This document shows, one piece after another, positions 25,101-31,900 of a stretch of 42,191 nucleotides of DNA; position 1 is the first letter of the stretch, and the number at the start of each line of letters is the position of its first letter. The stretch is from the NCBI GenBank assembly GCA_030377865.1, contig JAUCGA010000044.1, forward strand, positions 1 through 42,191, read 5' to 3'. The translations under genes were made by a program, and so were the position numbers. Source of the DNA: Anaerolineales bacterium HSG25 (lineage in GTDB: Bacteria > Chloroflexota > Anaerolineae > 4572-78 > J111). The notes under the pieces are model-generated. The model was not told where the DNA came from. It was given only the letters and a program-made list of their open reading frames with translations, and did not search any database.

Positions 25101-25694
25101 CATGTAGTCGTGCAGTGTAGCTTGTTGCCGCCCCATCAAGAACGAGAGCCTCAATGTCAAGATATCGTCTCGCAAGGGATTCTTATTCCCTCCGGCCAAA
25201 TGGGACAGATATTAGGTAGTCATCCGGTGTGGGCCAGTAATGACCATATCATCTACAAGGGGTGTAATAGTTGGGTTGGTGGCGCATCGTGTGGTATTTA
25301 CAGCGTCAACTCATGGTCAACCAGAGCCTTTAGTGATGGCTCGATTCCGACGCAACTAACCGATAATACCACCGATATTCCTACCGATACGCAGGGGAAC
25401 TATGTGGTGTTTATGAGCCAACGAGACAACAATTGGGAAGCCTTTATTATGGGCTTAGATGGAACCGGTATGCGGAATCTATCCAACAGTCCAGCCTCAA
25501 ATGATGGGCTACCAACCATCTCACCTGATGGCGACTGGGTGGCTTTTATCTCTGATAGAGATGGCTTGTGGGCTGTGTGGGCTGTGCCTCTCGTTGGAGG
25601 ACAACCATTAAAACTGTTCGACCTACCGAATCAAACCCCGTGGGGAACACAAGATCGCTCATGGACGAATGAACGTATCTCGTGGGGGCCGTAA
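22101..25694 (+). CDS. Large secreted multidomain protein with C-terminal WD40-like (PD40/TolB) propeller
   Basis: This 1197-aa protein has a signal peptide ending SSSAQ. Two related beta domains follow (about 30-150 and 165-290), each with the pattern W-x-x-x-DL-x-(I/V)-x-(I/V)-PLP-x-GT-(R/K)-(Y/F)-V. Next come a domain with ASPLWTKDPVVYQFFIDHD, an acidic Ser/Asp linker, and a galactose-binding-like domain (about 545-735: DTWKYRPGWSEPP and YEDGFVAYINGVEVAR). A long Ser/Thr/Pro/Gly linker leads to a C-terminal region (about 880-1197) of PD40/TolB-type repeats such as PTISPDGDWVAFISDRDG. Enzymatic motifs are not visible. It may bind carbohydrate or other surfaces outside the cell, near the hydrolase and dockerin proteins. 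Confidence 0.82.
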   Translation: MNVKIRISKQLIVLLVLVVTLFSQSSSAQGNEPWPFWFSITPSHEDGRITYDFRFSSRVEWKMVDLQIKIPLPKGTRYVESKAPATTSVDFDGQNIIYFTSVFHKPIRGAAFTLEITNPNQTVFDTDVLITWKGDRPGLYQLENISFDVTKTPLDWTRPRSRLLLGFMAHVAEDDTITYSIYPENYSGLRMWDLRVNVPLPTGTKFVSMEAPQQFSATFDGEVAYFFTSEMPRQANLEPLKLTLSTENVPADQLLTTHAWASWKNSGRGVGRWVVSEEQITSGQISVLPRLPQQAVADREGDVPLSYFDVTSLVLSDHQANLDITYNTASPLWTKDPVVYQFFIDHDCRLDTGQIRDHRGVEYRVRYRQDQQLADLSQYDTEAKIWLNKETIPLPYSIDNTVLTISLPYQLINNDGQFCWTSVVRNGTQEYTPAPPADKTPDTPEFRLTEYSLDGADNPAKNDDDGPEATKPVVMVPVEVTGAEEADRIGGSADNLPPSNADSDNQSDQKSANESDEEIVPKSTSQAPTAKKPNQQPQIDDEFVNLGDTWKYRPGWSEPPHDWAEKGFDDRDWFEGGTTIGYGDGKFSTDLSLSLNYLQQIDAASKEQPSDESPNNLDSGPRTDFTSVFIRREFTIDQLESLIELILKIDYEDGFVAYINGVEVARQGLKAPGTPLSFDTPATDRDGGFTEKVDLSDFIDLLNEGDNVIAIEVHKSLGRSSLYVSPELSWQRDTSSTPAEETTDPTPTPFPTTKPSQPQATSSPTEQKVAQADSASNETESTGSSNAPQSGTQANHGGSTESETTTPTEGSSVDPGIVPNSGTGSAGSTGSGSGPTYIPESGGASQPPNTYSAQATPSAPAVDSNTLTTMPRAPLPQTMFHPPDTNPSIIDTHGKIAVPIDDGNGTYNVYVFTLRFGYGWETDKVSFARQPDISLDGQRMVTNHQGDGLETVHEYSFIDKSEKRVSDHPQDSHPTYDPWADRVTYGNPELIIDPNGTKYSHVVVQCSLLPPHQEREPQCQDIVSQGILIPSGQMGQILGSHPVWASNDHIIYKGCNSWVGGASCGIYSVNSWSTRAFSDGSIPTQLTDNTTDIPTDTQGNYVVFMSQRDNNWEAFIMGLDGTGMRNLSNSPASNDGLPTISPDGDWVAFISDRDGLWAVWAVPLVGGQPLKLFDLPNQTPWGTQDRSWTNERISWGP

Positions 25695-25720
25695 AAGGCG
25701 GATACCGTTAAACTTTAGGA

Positions 25721-25797
25721 TTAAATAAGTTGTGTGTTCCAGAGTGGTTCAATCTTTAAGATTGAACCACTCTCATGGCCGACATGCATAAGTTAAT
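25721..25797 (+). repeat. Repeat family B, copy 3
   Basis: ATTAAATAAGTTGTGTGTT end, the GAGTGGTTCAATCTTTAAGATTGAACCACTC hairpin region, then the end CATGCATAAGTTAAT. Same ends as copies 2 and 5 but a different interior. Confidence 0.8.
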
Positions 25798-25830
25798 ACC
25801 CATTCATTAGGGAAGATTTAGAGCATGGGC

Positions 25831-25861
25831 TTGACCTTCAAGCGACTTGAAGGTATATAAT
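25831..25861 (+). promoter_or_regulatory. MerR-family-type promoter of the metallochaperone gene
   Basis: TTGACC (25831-25836) and TATAAT (25856-25861) are separated by 19 bp, and the spacer region is a perfect dyad, ACCTTCAAG-CGA-CTTGAAGGT (25834-25854). An over-long spacer containing a dyad is the hallmark of promoters untwisted by MerR-family activators. The start codon follows at 25908. No MerR-family gene lies in the window. Confidence 0.75.
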
Positions 25862-25907
25862 CATGGTCAGTAAACTATTTTATAAATTTAGCTAAGGAGT
25901 ATTGATT

Positions 25908-26114
25908 ATGACCAGTAAAACTTTTACCGTACCGAGTATTTCATGCGGGCACTGCACCCACACCATCAAGATGGAAGTTGGCGATCTAGACGGTGTAAAA
26001 ACTGTCACTGCTGATGAAAAGACCAAAGAAGTAACGGTTGAGTGGGAAGCACCCCAAACATGGGAAGGTATCGAAGCATTGTTAAAAGAGATTGACTTTC
26101 CACCCGCAAGTTAG
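25908..26114 (+). CDS. Heavy-metal-associated (HMA) protein, CopZ-like chaperone
   Basis: This 68-aa protein is a single HMA ferredoxin-fold domain: KTFTVPSISCGHCTHTIKME, with the two metal-binding cysteines in SCGHC, then DGVKTVTADEKTKEVTVEWE. It should bind Cu(I) or a similar soft metal in the cytoplasm and hand it to a P-type ATPase. The ATG at 25908 is chosen because AAGGAG (25894-25899) is 8 nt upstream; a TTG at 25902 would be too close. It is monocistronic: a MerR-type promoter lies before it and a perfect terminator after it. No ATPase gene is nearby. Confidence 0.93.
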   Translation: MTSKTFTVPSISCGHCTHTIKMEVGDLDGVKTVTADEKTKEVTVEWEAPQTWEGIEALLKEIDFPPAS

Positions 26115-26136
26115 GGCAAACGTCTGATTTAGAAAT

Positions 26137-26183
26137 AAAAAAAAAAGGCCGGTTTTCTTTAAGAAAACCGGCCTTTTTTTTTT
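26137..26183. terminator. Perfect bidirectional terminator
   Basis: Arms of 23 bp around a single T: an A-run, GGCCGGTTTTCTT, T, AAGAAAACCGGCC, then a T-run. It ends both the metallochaperone gene (+) and the membrane operon (-). Confidence 0.93.
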
Positions 26184-26247
26184 AGCTTTGCCCTGTGAAT
26201 AAATTCACAAGGTTATTTAGGAGATTTATTTTTCTGGAATCACCTGA

Positions 26248-26922
26248 TTACTGAATCGTTTTATCATTAAAATACTCATTAACAATGCCGTTTTCAAAAA
26301 TAACAATTAACCAGTTTGTTTCCAAACGATTGTCTTTACCAATGATAACGCTCATTTTGTAGGCATAAAGTGTTTGATTTTGACGGCCAAATAAGGTACC
26401 ACCACTTCCATAAGCCATGCCGTTAAGGTTACCATCATCGGGTGCGCCCAATAATTGAGCAACCTGTTCAGGTGTGTGACCCGCTAATCGGTTGCTTTGC
26501 ACCAAATCGCCAAACATTTGGTGACGTATCGTCATTTCATTTGGATTAGCTTCGAGCCATTTGGTCGAGTCAAAGAGGAAGCTTGAAAACGGTAAAATAG
26601 GTCTAATTAAGATGACCATAAACAGCAGATAAAGATATAATGGGTATAGAGCACGACTGACTGTTCGCAAATTGTTGATGTAGACCACGCCCATCAAAAT
26701 CCCTGTACCTAATACCAACACCACCCACCATGACAAGTCCAAAGTAGCAATCGGGTATATATATTCAGGAGGATTAACAAACACATAGATACCCATGATT
26801 TTGCCATTGAGTAACATCCTAGCCTGATTAATAAAGCCACATAATAAAGGGACACCAAAAACAAGTACGGAGAGCAACGTATTTAATACTTGGTTGCGGT
26901 TCATGCTTCTAACATTATTCAT
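26248..26922 (-). CDS. Membrane protein with a BamE/SmpA-like C-terminal part
   Basis: This 224-aa protein has about three transmembrane helices: residues 15-35, 62-82 and 92-115. The C-terminal soluble part (about 125-224) contains LAGHTPEQVAQLLGAPDD, similar to the G-x-t-x-x-x-V-x-x-LLG-x-P segment of BamE/SmpA folds, and a closing strand-rich part ending NGIVNEYFND. The similarity is short and tentative. It is the last gene of a three-gene minus-strand operon and overlaps the SPFH-like gene by 8 bp. Its function is unknown; partnership with the other two membrane proteins is likely from the gene arrangement. Confidence 0.65.
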   Translation of the reverse strand: MNNVRSMNRNQVLNTLLSVLVFGVPLLCGFINQARMLLNGKIMGIYVFVNPPEYIYPIATLDLSWWVVLVLGTGILMGVVYINNLRTVSRALYPLYLYLLFMVILIRPILPFSSFLFDSTKWLEANPNEMTIRHQMFGDLVQSNRLAGHTPEQVAQLLGAPDDGNLNGMAYGSGGTLFGRQNQTLYAYKMSVIIGKDNRLETNWLIVIFENGIVNEYFNDKTIQ

Positions 26923-27874
26923 TAGAGTCTTCTGTAGGTCCTGATGATTTAACTTTTTGCCCTAAAATATTAGCTAAACTGGTAATCCCGCCCCCTAAGT
27001 TTCGAGCGGCATCAACTTGGCCTCTCGTCTCTTGATAAACTCGGTACAGTTCACGGCTTTCCTGCGAGTTAGGGTCAAGATGGGCGGCTCTAGCGTATTC
27101 TAAGTAGGCTTGTCCACCGGCGTTGGCTTCCGCTTTACGATTCAAGGCATCAATCGTTTCTTGAGGATAACGGGTTTCGATATTGAAACGCATCACTCGA
27201 ATCCCAAAGTCAGTCCATAACTCTTGGACAATCGGTTGTTCAATAAATTTGGCGGAAATATCTTTTAGGCAGGGCTGGAGTTCGTCTAAGGTTGGATAGT
27301 TTAGCCCTTCATCAATCAGAGCTTCTTCCAATGTTTTAGAGACAATCTCTTTAATTCGAGGCCAACTTGTGTATAAAGCAGTAAAGGTAAATGACCGGCG
27401 AGCAGTCATGGAGAGTACGACCGTAACAAACAGGCCATCCTGAGCCTTAATCAGCACCTCGGTAATATCAAAACTGTGCGGTTGGGCAAAGCGGATATAC
27501 CAAATCTGCGCCATTCCCCAAGGAGCCATAATGCAGGTTAGCGCCATAAATACAAAAAAGACTCCATGCCACGGCAATGCTTCGGGGGAGTTACTGTTTG
27601 TAGACAAGCCAGCCAAATAGGGTGCGGGGGTAGCGGTGGGTAGAATGACAGGAGTATTGGTGGGGGTTGCGGTAGCCTCTTCAACCACCTCAGCCACAGG
27701 TTGCACTTGAGCCGTGGCCGCGACCGCATCAGCCGGAAGCACCGTCGAAACGACCTCTGGTGGGGTATCAATAATCTCCGTTTTTGGACGCGGCACAACC
27801 TCTACCCCCGGAATAGTACTACAGCCAAAAACTAAAAATGTCGCAATGATGATGACTCTAAGTCTGAGACCCAC
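26915..27874 (-). CDS. SPFH/Band-7-like lipoprotein with a transmembrane helix
   Basis: This 319-aa protein begins with a lipoprotein signal (MGLRLRVIIIATFLVFGC, lipobox VFGC), then a Thr/Pro/Val-rich linker to about residue 90. A hydrophobic helix follows (HGVFFVFMALTCIMAPWG, about residues 102-120), then an SPFH-like domain (VLIKAQDGLFVTVVLSMTAR, TSWPRIKEIVSKTLEEALID, FGIRVMRFNIE), ending in an Ala/Glu-rich helix (IDALNRKAEANAGGQAYLEY) as in flotillin-type proteins. SPFH proteins form ring-like membrane assemblies and often work with a partner membrane protein. A lipid anchor plus a helix is an unusual topology. It starts 2 nt after the preceding stop. Confidence 0.7.
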   Translation of the reverse strand: MGLRLRVIIIATFLVFGCSTIPGVEVVPRPKTEIIDTPPEVVSTVLPADAVAATAQVQPVAEVVEEATATPTNTPVILPTATPAPYLAGLSTNSNSPEALPWHGVFFVFMALTCIMAPWGMAQIWYIRFAQPHSFDITEVLIKAQDGLFVTVVLSMTARRSFTFTALYTSWPRIKEIVSKTLEEALIDEGLNYPTLDELQPCLKDISAKFIEQPIVQELWTDFGIRVMRFNIETRYPQETIDALNRKAEANAGGQAYLEYARAAHLDPNSQESRELYRVYQETRGQVDAARNLGGGITSLANILGQKVKSSGPTEDSNE

Positions 27875-27876
27875 AG

Positions 27877-28395
27877 TTACATATTCCTTTTTAGACGTTT
27901 TATCTGTGTTTCCAACTGGCGAACTCGATTTGATTCTCGGTTATCATTTAATACACTCGAAGCGATAAGAAACAGCATCATGGTGGCTAAGGTTAATAAA
28001 ATACCTTCACTAAAGGCAGGGCCGTTGACCGCTTCAGCCAAAGATACCTGAGGCTCTCCGGCGACCTGAGCCATACTATTGGGCATGACACTAAATATAA
28101 TCGGTGCAAAGGTGTTATAACTAACCGAAAGAAACGCTACTAAGGGAAACAGGCGTACAACAGGCTTGATAACGTCTCTCACTGTATCACCAACGCGGTC
28201 CAAGGCAATGGCCATTATGATTACTACTTGGCAAAAGACAATTCCAAGCCCCAGAAAGAATCGGAAACCGGGACTCAGCAAAGAGATACCAAGAAATTTG
28301 ATATCAGCCGCTTGCATTGAGTTGACGACAAAACTTTCTAAGCCAAAAAACGCAAACAAAAAAACTATTAACAATAAACCAAACAGAAACCCCAT
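27877..28395 (-). CDS. Four-helix membrane protein with C-terminal coil
   Basis: This 172-aa protein has about four transmembrane helices (residues 3-22, 42-62, 85-105 and 128-148) and a short basic coiled tail (RVRQLETQIKRLKRNM). I do not recognise a family. AAGGGG precedes the ATG, and it is the first gene of the operon with the SPFH-like lipoprotein (2-nt gap) and the BamE-like membrane protein. The conserved-looking gene order and tight spacing suggest that the three proteins form one membrane complex, with this one as scaffold or partner of the SPFH ring; that is an inference. Confidence 0.65.
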   Translation of the reverse strand: MGFLFGLLLIVFLFAFFGLESFVVNSMQAADIKFLGISLLSPGFRFFLGLGIVFCQVVIIMAIALDRVGDTVRDVIKPVVRLFPLVAFLSVSYNTFAPIIFSVMPNSMAQVAGEPQVSLAEAVNGPAFSEGILLTLATMMLFLIASSVLNDNRESNRVRQLETQIKRLKRNM

Positions 28396-28531
28396 ATTTT
28401 AACCCCTTTTATAAAACCTGTAAAAAATGCTACAGGGGTAACTCGACATAATGTTATTATAACATCATCGTTACATGGATACAAATTTTGGCTATCATCT
28501 TGACATAATGTTTAACTCTTGAAAAATTAAG

Positions 28532-29200
28532 CTATTTCGGTTTGGCGACCAAAACCAAACGATGGGTGTTGCTCCAGCTAGGCCAACAGGTAATAACGGT
28601 TAGCTGTTCCGATGCGGTGGGCAACAAAATCGACTGTAAATATGCATCGGTCTCTGCTGAGGCCATAAATGCTCGTACCACGTTTCGTTGCTCAACTCGA
28701 TAAATAAATCGCTTATTATGCCCTGTTAGTAAAGTAATCTCATCACCCATTTTAAGATTCTCGACCTGAGCAAAAACACGTCCCCCCAAGCTATTATTGT
28801 GACCAGAGATAATGATGTTACTGCCATCGTTGGGAACCGCAGAGTTAATGTGCCAGCCCGCTTCATTATAAGGTATTTCCCACTCGCTAACGGTGTCACC
28901 CCACATGGTGGCTGTTTCTGACCAGCCCATAGCAAGGACTGGTGCGTTTAGGTTGATGGTTGGGGCAACGATTTGGTGAGGAGCATTTAAGTTTGTTGGG
29001 GGTTGCGTCGAGCCGATAAATAAGGGAACAGGGCGCTTAACATTTGGATCATGCGTGGGGGTTGGAACAGGAGAATCGCTAAACGGTACAATCTGAACAA
29101 TGTTGGAACAACCAGCAATTGATACGACCAAGATAAGGTAAAAGGAGATGGTTACATAGAGATTTTTAGCTCTAGTTGAGGATAGGGCATTGATTACCAT
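28532..29200 (-). CDS. Sortase-family transpeptidase, predicted lipoprotein
   Basis: This 222-aa protein has an N-terminal hydrophobic segment with lipobox IAGC (Cys31), then a Pro/Thr linker and a sortase domain. The catalytic His134 lies in IIISGHNN, Cys205 in TVITCWPSW and the Arg in THRLVL, the His-Cys-Arg triad of sortases. Sortases cut LPXTG-like signals and attach surface proteins to cell-wall or pilin amino groups. In the upstream gene a DUF4397 protein ends with a PPGTG-TM-Arg signal, so it is the likely substrate. A lipid-modified sortase is unusual: sortases are normally held by a transmembrane helix. Confidence 0.85.
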   Translation of the reverse strand: MVINALSSTRAKNLYVTISFYLILVVSIAGCSNIVQIVPFSDSPVPTPTHDPNVKRPVPLFIGSTQPPTNLNAPHQIVAPTINLNAPVLAMGWSETATMWGDTVSEWEIPYNEAGWHINSAVPNDGSNIIISGHNNSLGGRVFAQVENLKMGDEITLLTGHNKRFIYRVEQRNVVRAFMASAETDAYLQSILLPTASEQLTVITCWPSWSNTHRLVLVAKPK

Positions 29201-29251
29201 TTAAGCCGTCACTCTGAAGTCATTTTTATCCTATCATGCTGAGAAATCGGG

Positions 29252-29336
29252 GATTAATTAACTTGTGCAGTTCATCATGAGAGTGGTTCAATCTCTAAGA
29301 TTGAGTGGACACCATTCTGGAGCGCGCAACTTATTT
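29252..29336 (-). repeat. Repeat family B, copy 4 (inverted, partly decayed)
   Basis: GATTAATTAACTTGTGCAG end, the GAGTGGTTCAATCTCTAAGATTGA hairpin with one arm altered, then GCGCGCAACTTATTT. Relative to copies 2, 3 and 5 it is inverted. It separates the sortase gene from its probable substrate gene. Confidence 0.7.
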
Positions 29337-29371
29337 CGGCCTCATTCCAGAGTGCTTAAAAAGCCAAGGTA

Positions 29372-30211
29372 TCAATAATTGTAGGTGTACCGTCGTACTC
29401 CCCACACCATACCGCCAATCAATAACAAAACTGTTCCTAACCCAAAAGCTACTTCCGGGGCAAGGATTGCCCCTGTTCCCGGCGGGCGAGGGGGTGGATG
29501 GCCAATCGCGCCTCTGGTTTTGAATGAGGCGTTAATGACCCGTACTCGTGGTTCACCGTTAACTAGGCCAACAATATAGTAGGCGTAGGCCGTACCATCT
29601 TGGAAATTAGTGTTGGGAATGTTGACAATAACATTAGGAGTACCCGCCGGACGAATATCAATATTGTATGCACCGGCATCAAAATCAGCGATATTGGAAG
29701 CTTTAAAGGTAAGGTTAGTGATAAAACAGCTATTATGCCCAACAACACAAATATCAACATTGGGCGCACCGGGCGAGGTATGGGTGAAGCTAACTCTAGC
29801 TTTATCTTGAGCAGTTGGGGAGTTATTATCTTCAATACGGAGCAGTTCAAGTTGGGCCAAACGATCTACCGCAACCAAAGTATAAAAACGATCATTATCA
29901 AATGAGAGTTGAACTTCTTTAACAGGGGGGGTATTGGGTGCTGAACCCGCGGGTAAAACTCGAATAAGGTGATTACCGGAAGTTAGCCGAACATAGTTAG
30001 AAACCGAACCGAAGGCAACATTAGCAAAGTAGCGGTCATTATCTATATAAACGTCAGCAGAGGGAGCATCTGGCGAGGTATGCACAAAACGCAAATTGGC
30101 TCCATCCGTTGCCGTACCGTCGGCAAGAACTGATAGCTCAGCTTGAACCAATAGCTGACTGACTATTAGTATGATACCTAACACAACAGTTAATCGCACC
30201 AAAGATTTCAT
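29372..30211 (-). CDS. DUF4397 surface protein with a PPGTG sorting signal
   Basis: This 279-aa protein has a signal peptide (MKSLVRLTVVLGIILIVS...), two DUF4397 repeats (RFVHTSPDAPSADVYIDN and SFTHTSPGAPNVDICVVG, each about 110 aa) and a C-terminal sorting signal: RPPGTG (242-247), a hydrophobic helix (VAFGLGTVLLLIGGMVWG) and VRRYTYNY. DUF4397 folds as a beta-sandwich of unknown function on secreted proteins. The PPGTG-helix-Arg arrangement matches a cell-wall sorting signal with a Pro for the usual Leu. The start is moved to ATG 30211: GAGGA is 8 nt upstream and it yields a normal signal peptide. The adjacent sortase (downstream on the same strand) would be its enzyme. Confidence 0.82.
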   Translation of the reverse strand: MKSLVRLTVVLGIILIVSQLLVQAELSVLADGTATDGANLRFVHTSPDAPSADVYIDNDRYFANVAFGSVSNYVRLTSGNHLIRVLPAGSAPNTPPVKEVQLSFDNDRFYTLVAVDRLAQLELLRIEDNNSPTAQDKARVSFTHTSPGAPNVDICVVGHNSCFITNLTFKASNIADFDAGAYNIDIRPAGTPNVIVNIPNTNFQDGTAYAYYIVGLVNGEPRVRVINASFKTRGAIGHPPPRPPGTGAILAPEVAFGLGTVLLLIGGMVWGVRRYTYNY

Positions 30212-30281
30212 GTTTGTGTTCCTCGTTTGATAGTTACTGTTTTGCATGGGACATGAACTCACCTGCAAGATAGGAATCGGG

Positions 30282-30401
30282 ATTAAATAAGTTGCGCGTT
30301 TTTACATAAGAATGAATTCTTATGCTGACACGAGAAACCTGCTTAAGCGGGTTTTCCGTTTAAGACGCTGATTTCAATCAGCGGTCTTATGCACAAGTTT
30401 A
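30282..30401 (+). repeat. Repeat family B, copy 5
   Basis: ATTAAATAAGTTGCGCGTT end, three different inner hairpins (TAAGAATGAATTCTTA; AAACCTGCTTAAGCGGGTTT; AGACGCTGATTTCAATCAGCGGTCT), then TATGCACAAGTTTA. The ends match copies 2-4, the interior does not. Confidence 0.78.
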
Positions 30402-30466
30402 AAAAACCTCATTCCTATGTTGTTTTCCTCGCACATGTTGACCAAAATCAAGACTACGGTCTACTT

Positions 30467-31006
30467 CTATTGACCACCCCGATTAATCAAGTTAGTGGGA
30501 AGTTTCAATAATTTTTGTAATACCTTACGTTTAAACGAGCCTTGAGGCATGTTTTCGATACCTTCTTCGTAGGCTCCAATGGCCGCGATATACTGTTTTT
30601 CTTTGAGACGCAGGCGACTTAAGGCTTGCCAAACGTACATGGCCGCCTCGTTTTCGCCGAGTTCTTCTAACTTGGCCGCGGAGGCACGGTAATGCTCCAC
30701 CGCGTCTTCCAACTCTCCCTCAGCTTCGTAGACCATAGCTCGATTACCAACGGTTTGGGCTAACCCTTTGTAATCTTCTTGCGCTTCAAACAACTCCACG
30801 GCCTTATCTAAGGCTGTATGCGCGGCAGAATAATCGTCCAACTGTTTATGAGTTACACCCATGTCGTTATAGATAAGTGCTTGACGATTTGGGTCATCGG
30901 CGGCGGATTCTAGTGCCGCTTCAAATACCTCTATAGCGGAGTCATAATCCTCTTCTCGAAAGAGCGCCACCGCGTCTTCATGTAATTTTTTTGCTGATGT
31001 AGCCAT
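30467..31006 (-). CDS. Tetratricopeptide (TPR) repeat protein
   Basis: This 179-aa soluble protein contains about four TPR units, e.g. AVALFREEDYDSAIEVFEAAL, IYNDMGVTHKQLDDYSAAHT, AQTVGNRAMVYEAEGELEDA and YVWQALSRLRLKEKQYIAAI. They make a superhelix for protein binding. It has no signal peptide, so it acts in the cytoplasm. TTAGGTAA precedes the ATG. The partner is unknown; neighbours give no hint. The double-HTH gene upstream on the same strand is separated by 144 bp and repeat D. Confidence 0.85.
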   Translation of the reverse strand: MATSAKKLHEDAVALFREEDYDSAIEVFEAALESAADDPNRQALIYNDMGVTHKQLDDYSAAHTALDKAVELFEAQEDYKGLAQTVGNRAMVYEAEGELEDAVEHYRASAAKLEELGENEAAMYVWQALSRLRLKEKQYIAAIGAYEEGIENMPQGSFKRKVLQKLLKLPTNLINRGGQ

Positions 31007-31035
31007 GTTTATTACCTAAATAGTGCAGGCTTTTT

Positions 31036-31100
31036 GGGGCTTTCCGTGCAAATATGTCATCATCTTCCCGCAAGTTTTAAACTTGCGGGAAGATTGCCCC
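31036..31100 (-). repeat. Repeat family D, copy 2
   Basis: Reverse complement of 8237-8307 with a few differences: GGGGCTTTCCGTGCAAAT, TGTCATCATCTTCCCGCAAG and the AAACTTGCGGGAAG arm. It lies between the TPR and double-HTH genes. Confidence 0.85.
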
Positions 31101-31150
31101 ATTAAAGTATCTAAGAGATAGCGATTCTATCCCCATGTATCATGATGCGT

Positions 31151-31837
31151 TTAGTAAGTAACCTCTAAAAGCCCTTCTGCTAAACCACGTAGAGTATCAA
31201 CAGACAGTTCACTGAGTTTCATGGCGATGTTCAGATATAACAAGTTGGCCGGATTAGCCAAAAACTCGCGTACATCTTGAGGGAGTTGCGTAAACTCGAC
31301 AACCTCATCAAGTACAGTTAATTCTTGATTAAAGCCACCCTTTTTAACGGCACTGCTATGATCCAAGAAATAACTAAACGTAATTCCAAAATGGTTCCTC
31401 AGTGCATTTAACTGTTGTAGGGGAATCTCTGCTTGACCTAACTCGTATTGAGCCAACTGTTCGGCTGAAATATTGAGTAAGGCCGCTACATCAGCCTCAG
31501 ATTTCCCTGCTTCTGTCCGAGTTTGTTTGAGTAATGCCCCGATAATACGTTGCCGTAAATTAATGATTTGCAGGGTTGGATAATCAATCTTTTTTGTTTC
31601 AAGTGCATCTGCTGACCAAAACTCTGAAATCTTCACATTACAAATTAGAGCTAATATCTCCAACTGAGGGAGCGTGACATCATGCTGTCCGGCCTCAATC
31701 TGTGATAAAATTTCGGGAGTGATTCCAATTGATGCACTCACCTCTTCTATATTAAGACCTGCCCGTATTCGAACAGTATGAATTTTTTGACCGATCAATT
31801 TTTGATCTAAACCAGCTTGTGGCGTATCGTTTGCCAT
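31151..31837 (-). CDS. XRE-type regulator with two HTH domains
   Basis: This 228-aa protein contains two Cro/C1-type helix-turn-helix domains in tandem: residues 10-65 (LIGQKIHTVRIRAGLNIEEV, ILSQIEAGQHDVTLPQLEIL) and 95-155 (RIIGALLKQTRTEAGKSEAD, LAQYELGQAEIPLQQLNALR). A C-terminal helical part (180-228) carries hydrophobic residues suited to dimerisation. Most XRE proteins have one domain, so a single chain could bind a palindrome. Its own promoter overlaps the dyad TTTCGTTG / CAACGAAA, consistent with autorepression. GGAGG precedes the ATG. Its targets and signal are unknown. Confidence 0.88.
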   Translation of the reverse strand: MANDTPQAGLDQKLIGQKIHTVRIRAGLNIEEVSASIGITPEILSQIEAGQHDVTLPQLEILALICNVKISEFWSADALETKKIDYPTLQIINLRQRIIGALLKQTRTEAGKSEADVAALLNISAEQLAQYELGQAEIPLQQLNALRNHFGITFSYFLDHSSAVKKGGFNQELTVLDEVVEFTQLPQDVREFLANPANLLYLNIAMKLSELSVDTLRGLAEGLLEVTY

Positions 31838-31866
31838 ACCTGTGCCTCCGACGAAATTTCCTTCAA

Positions 31867-31900
31867 ATTATAACATAACTTTCGTTGATACACAACGAAA
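31867..31900 (-). promoter_or_regulatory. Promoter with operator-like dyad of the double-HTH gene
   Basis: On the minus strand TTGTGT (31895-31890), 17-bp spacer, TATAAT (31872-31867). The inverted repeat TTTCGTTG-ATACA-CAACGAAA (31880-31900) covers the -35 box. The start codon is 30 bp further. Binding there would block RNA polymerase. In the gap 31838-32337 repeat F and a palindrome at 32193 follow. Confidence 0.68.

Noticed and set aside
29600..29905. Plus-strand frame of 101 codons opposite the DUF4397 gene
   Set aside because: It is antisense to the two DUF4397 repeats; its length reflects codon composition of that gene.
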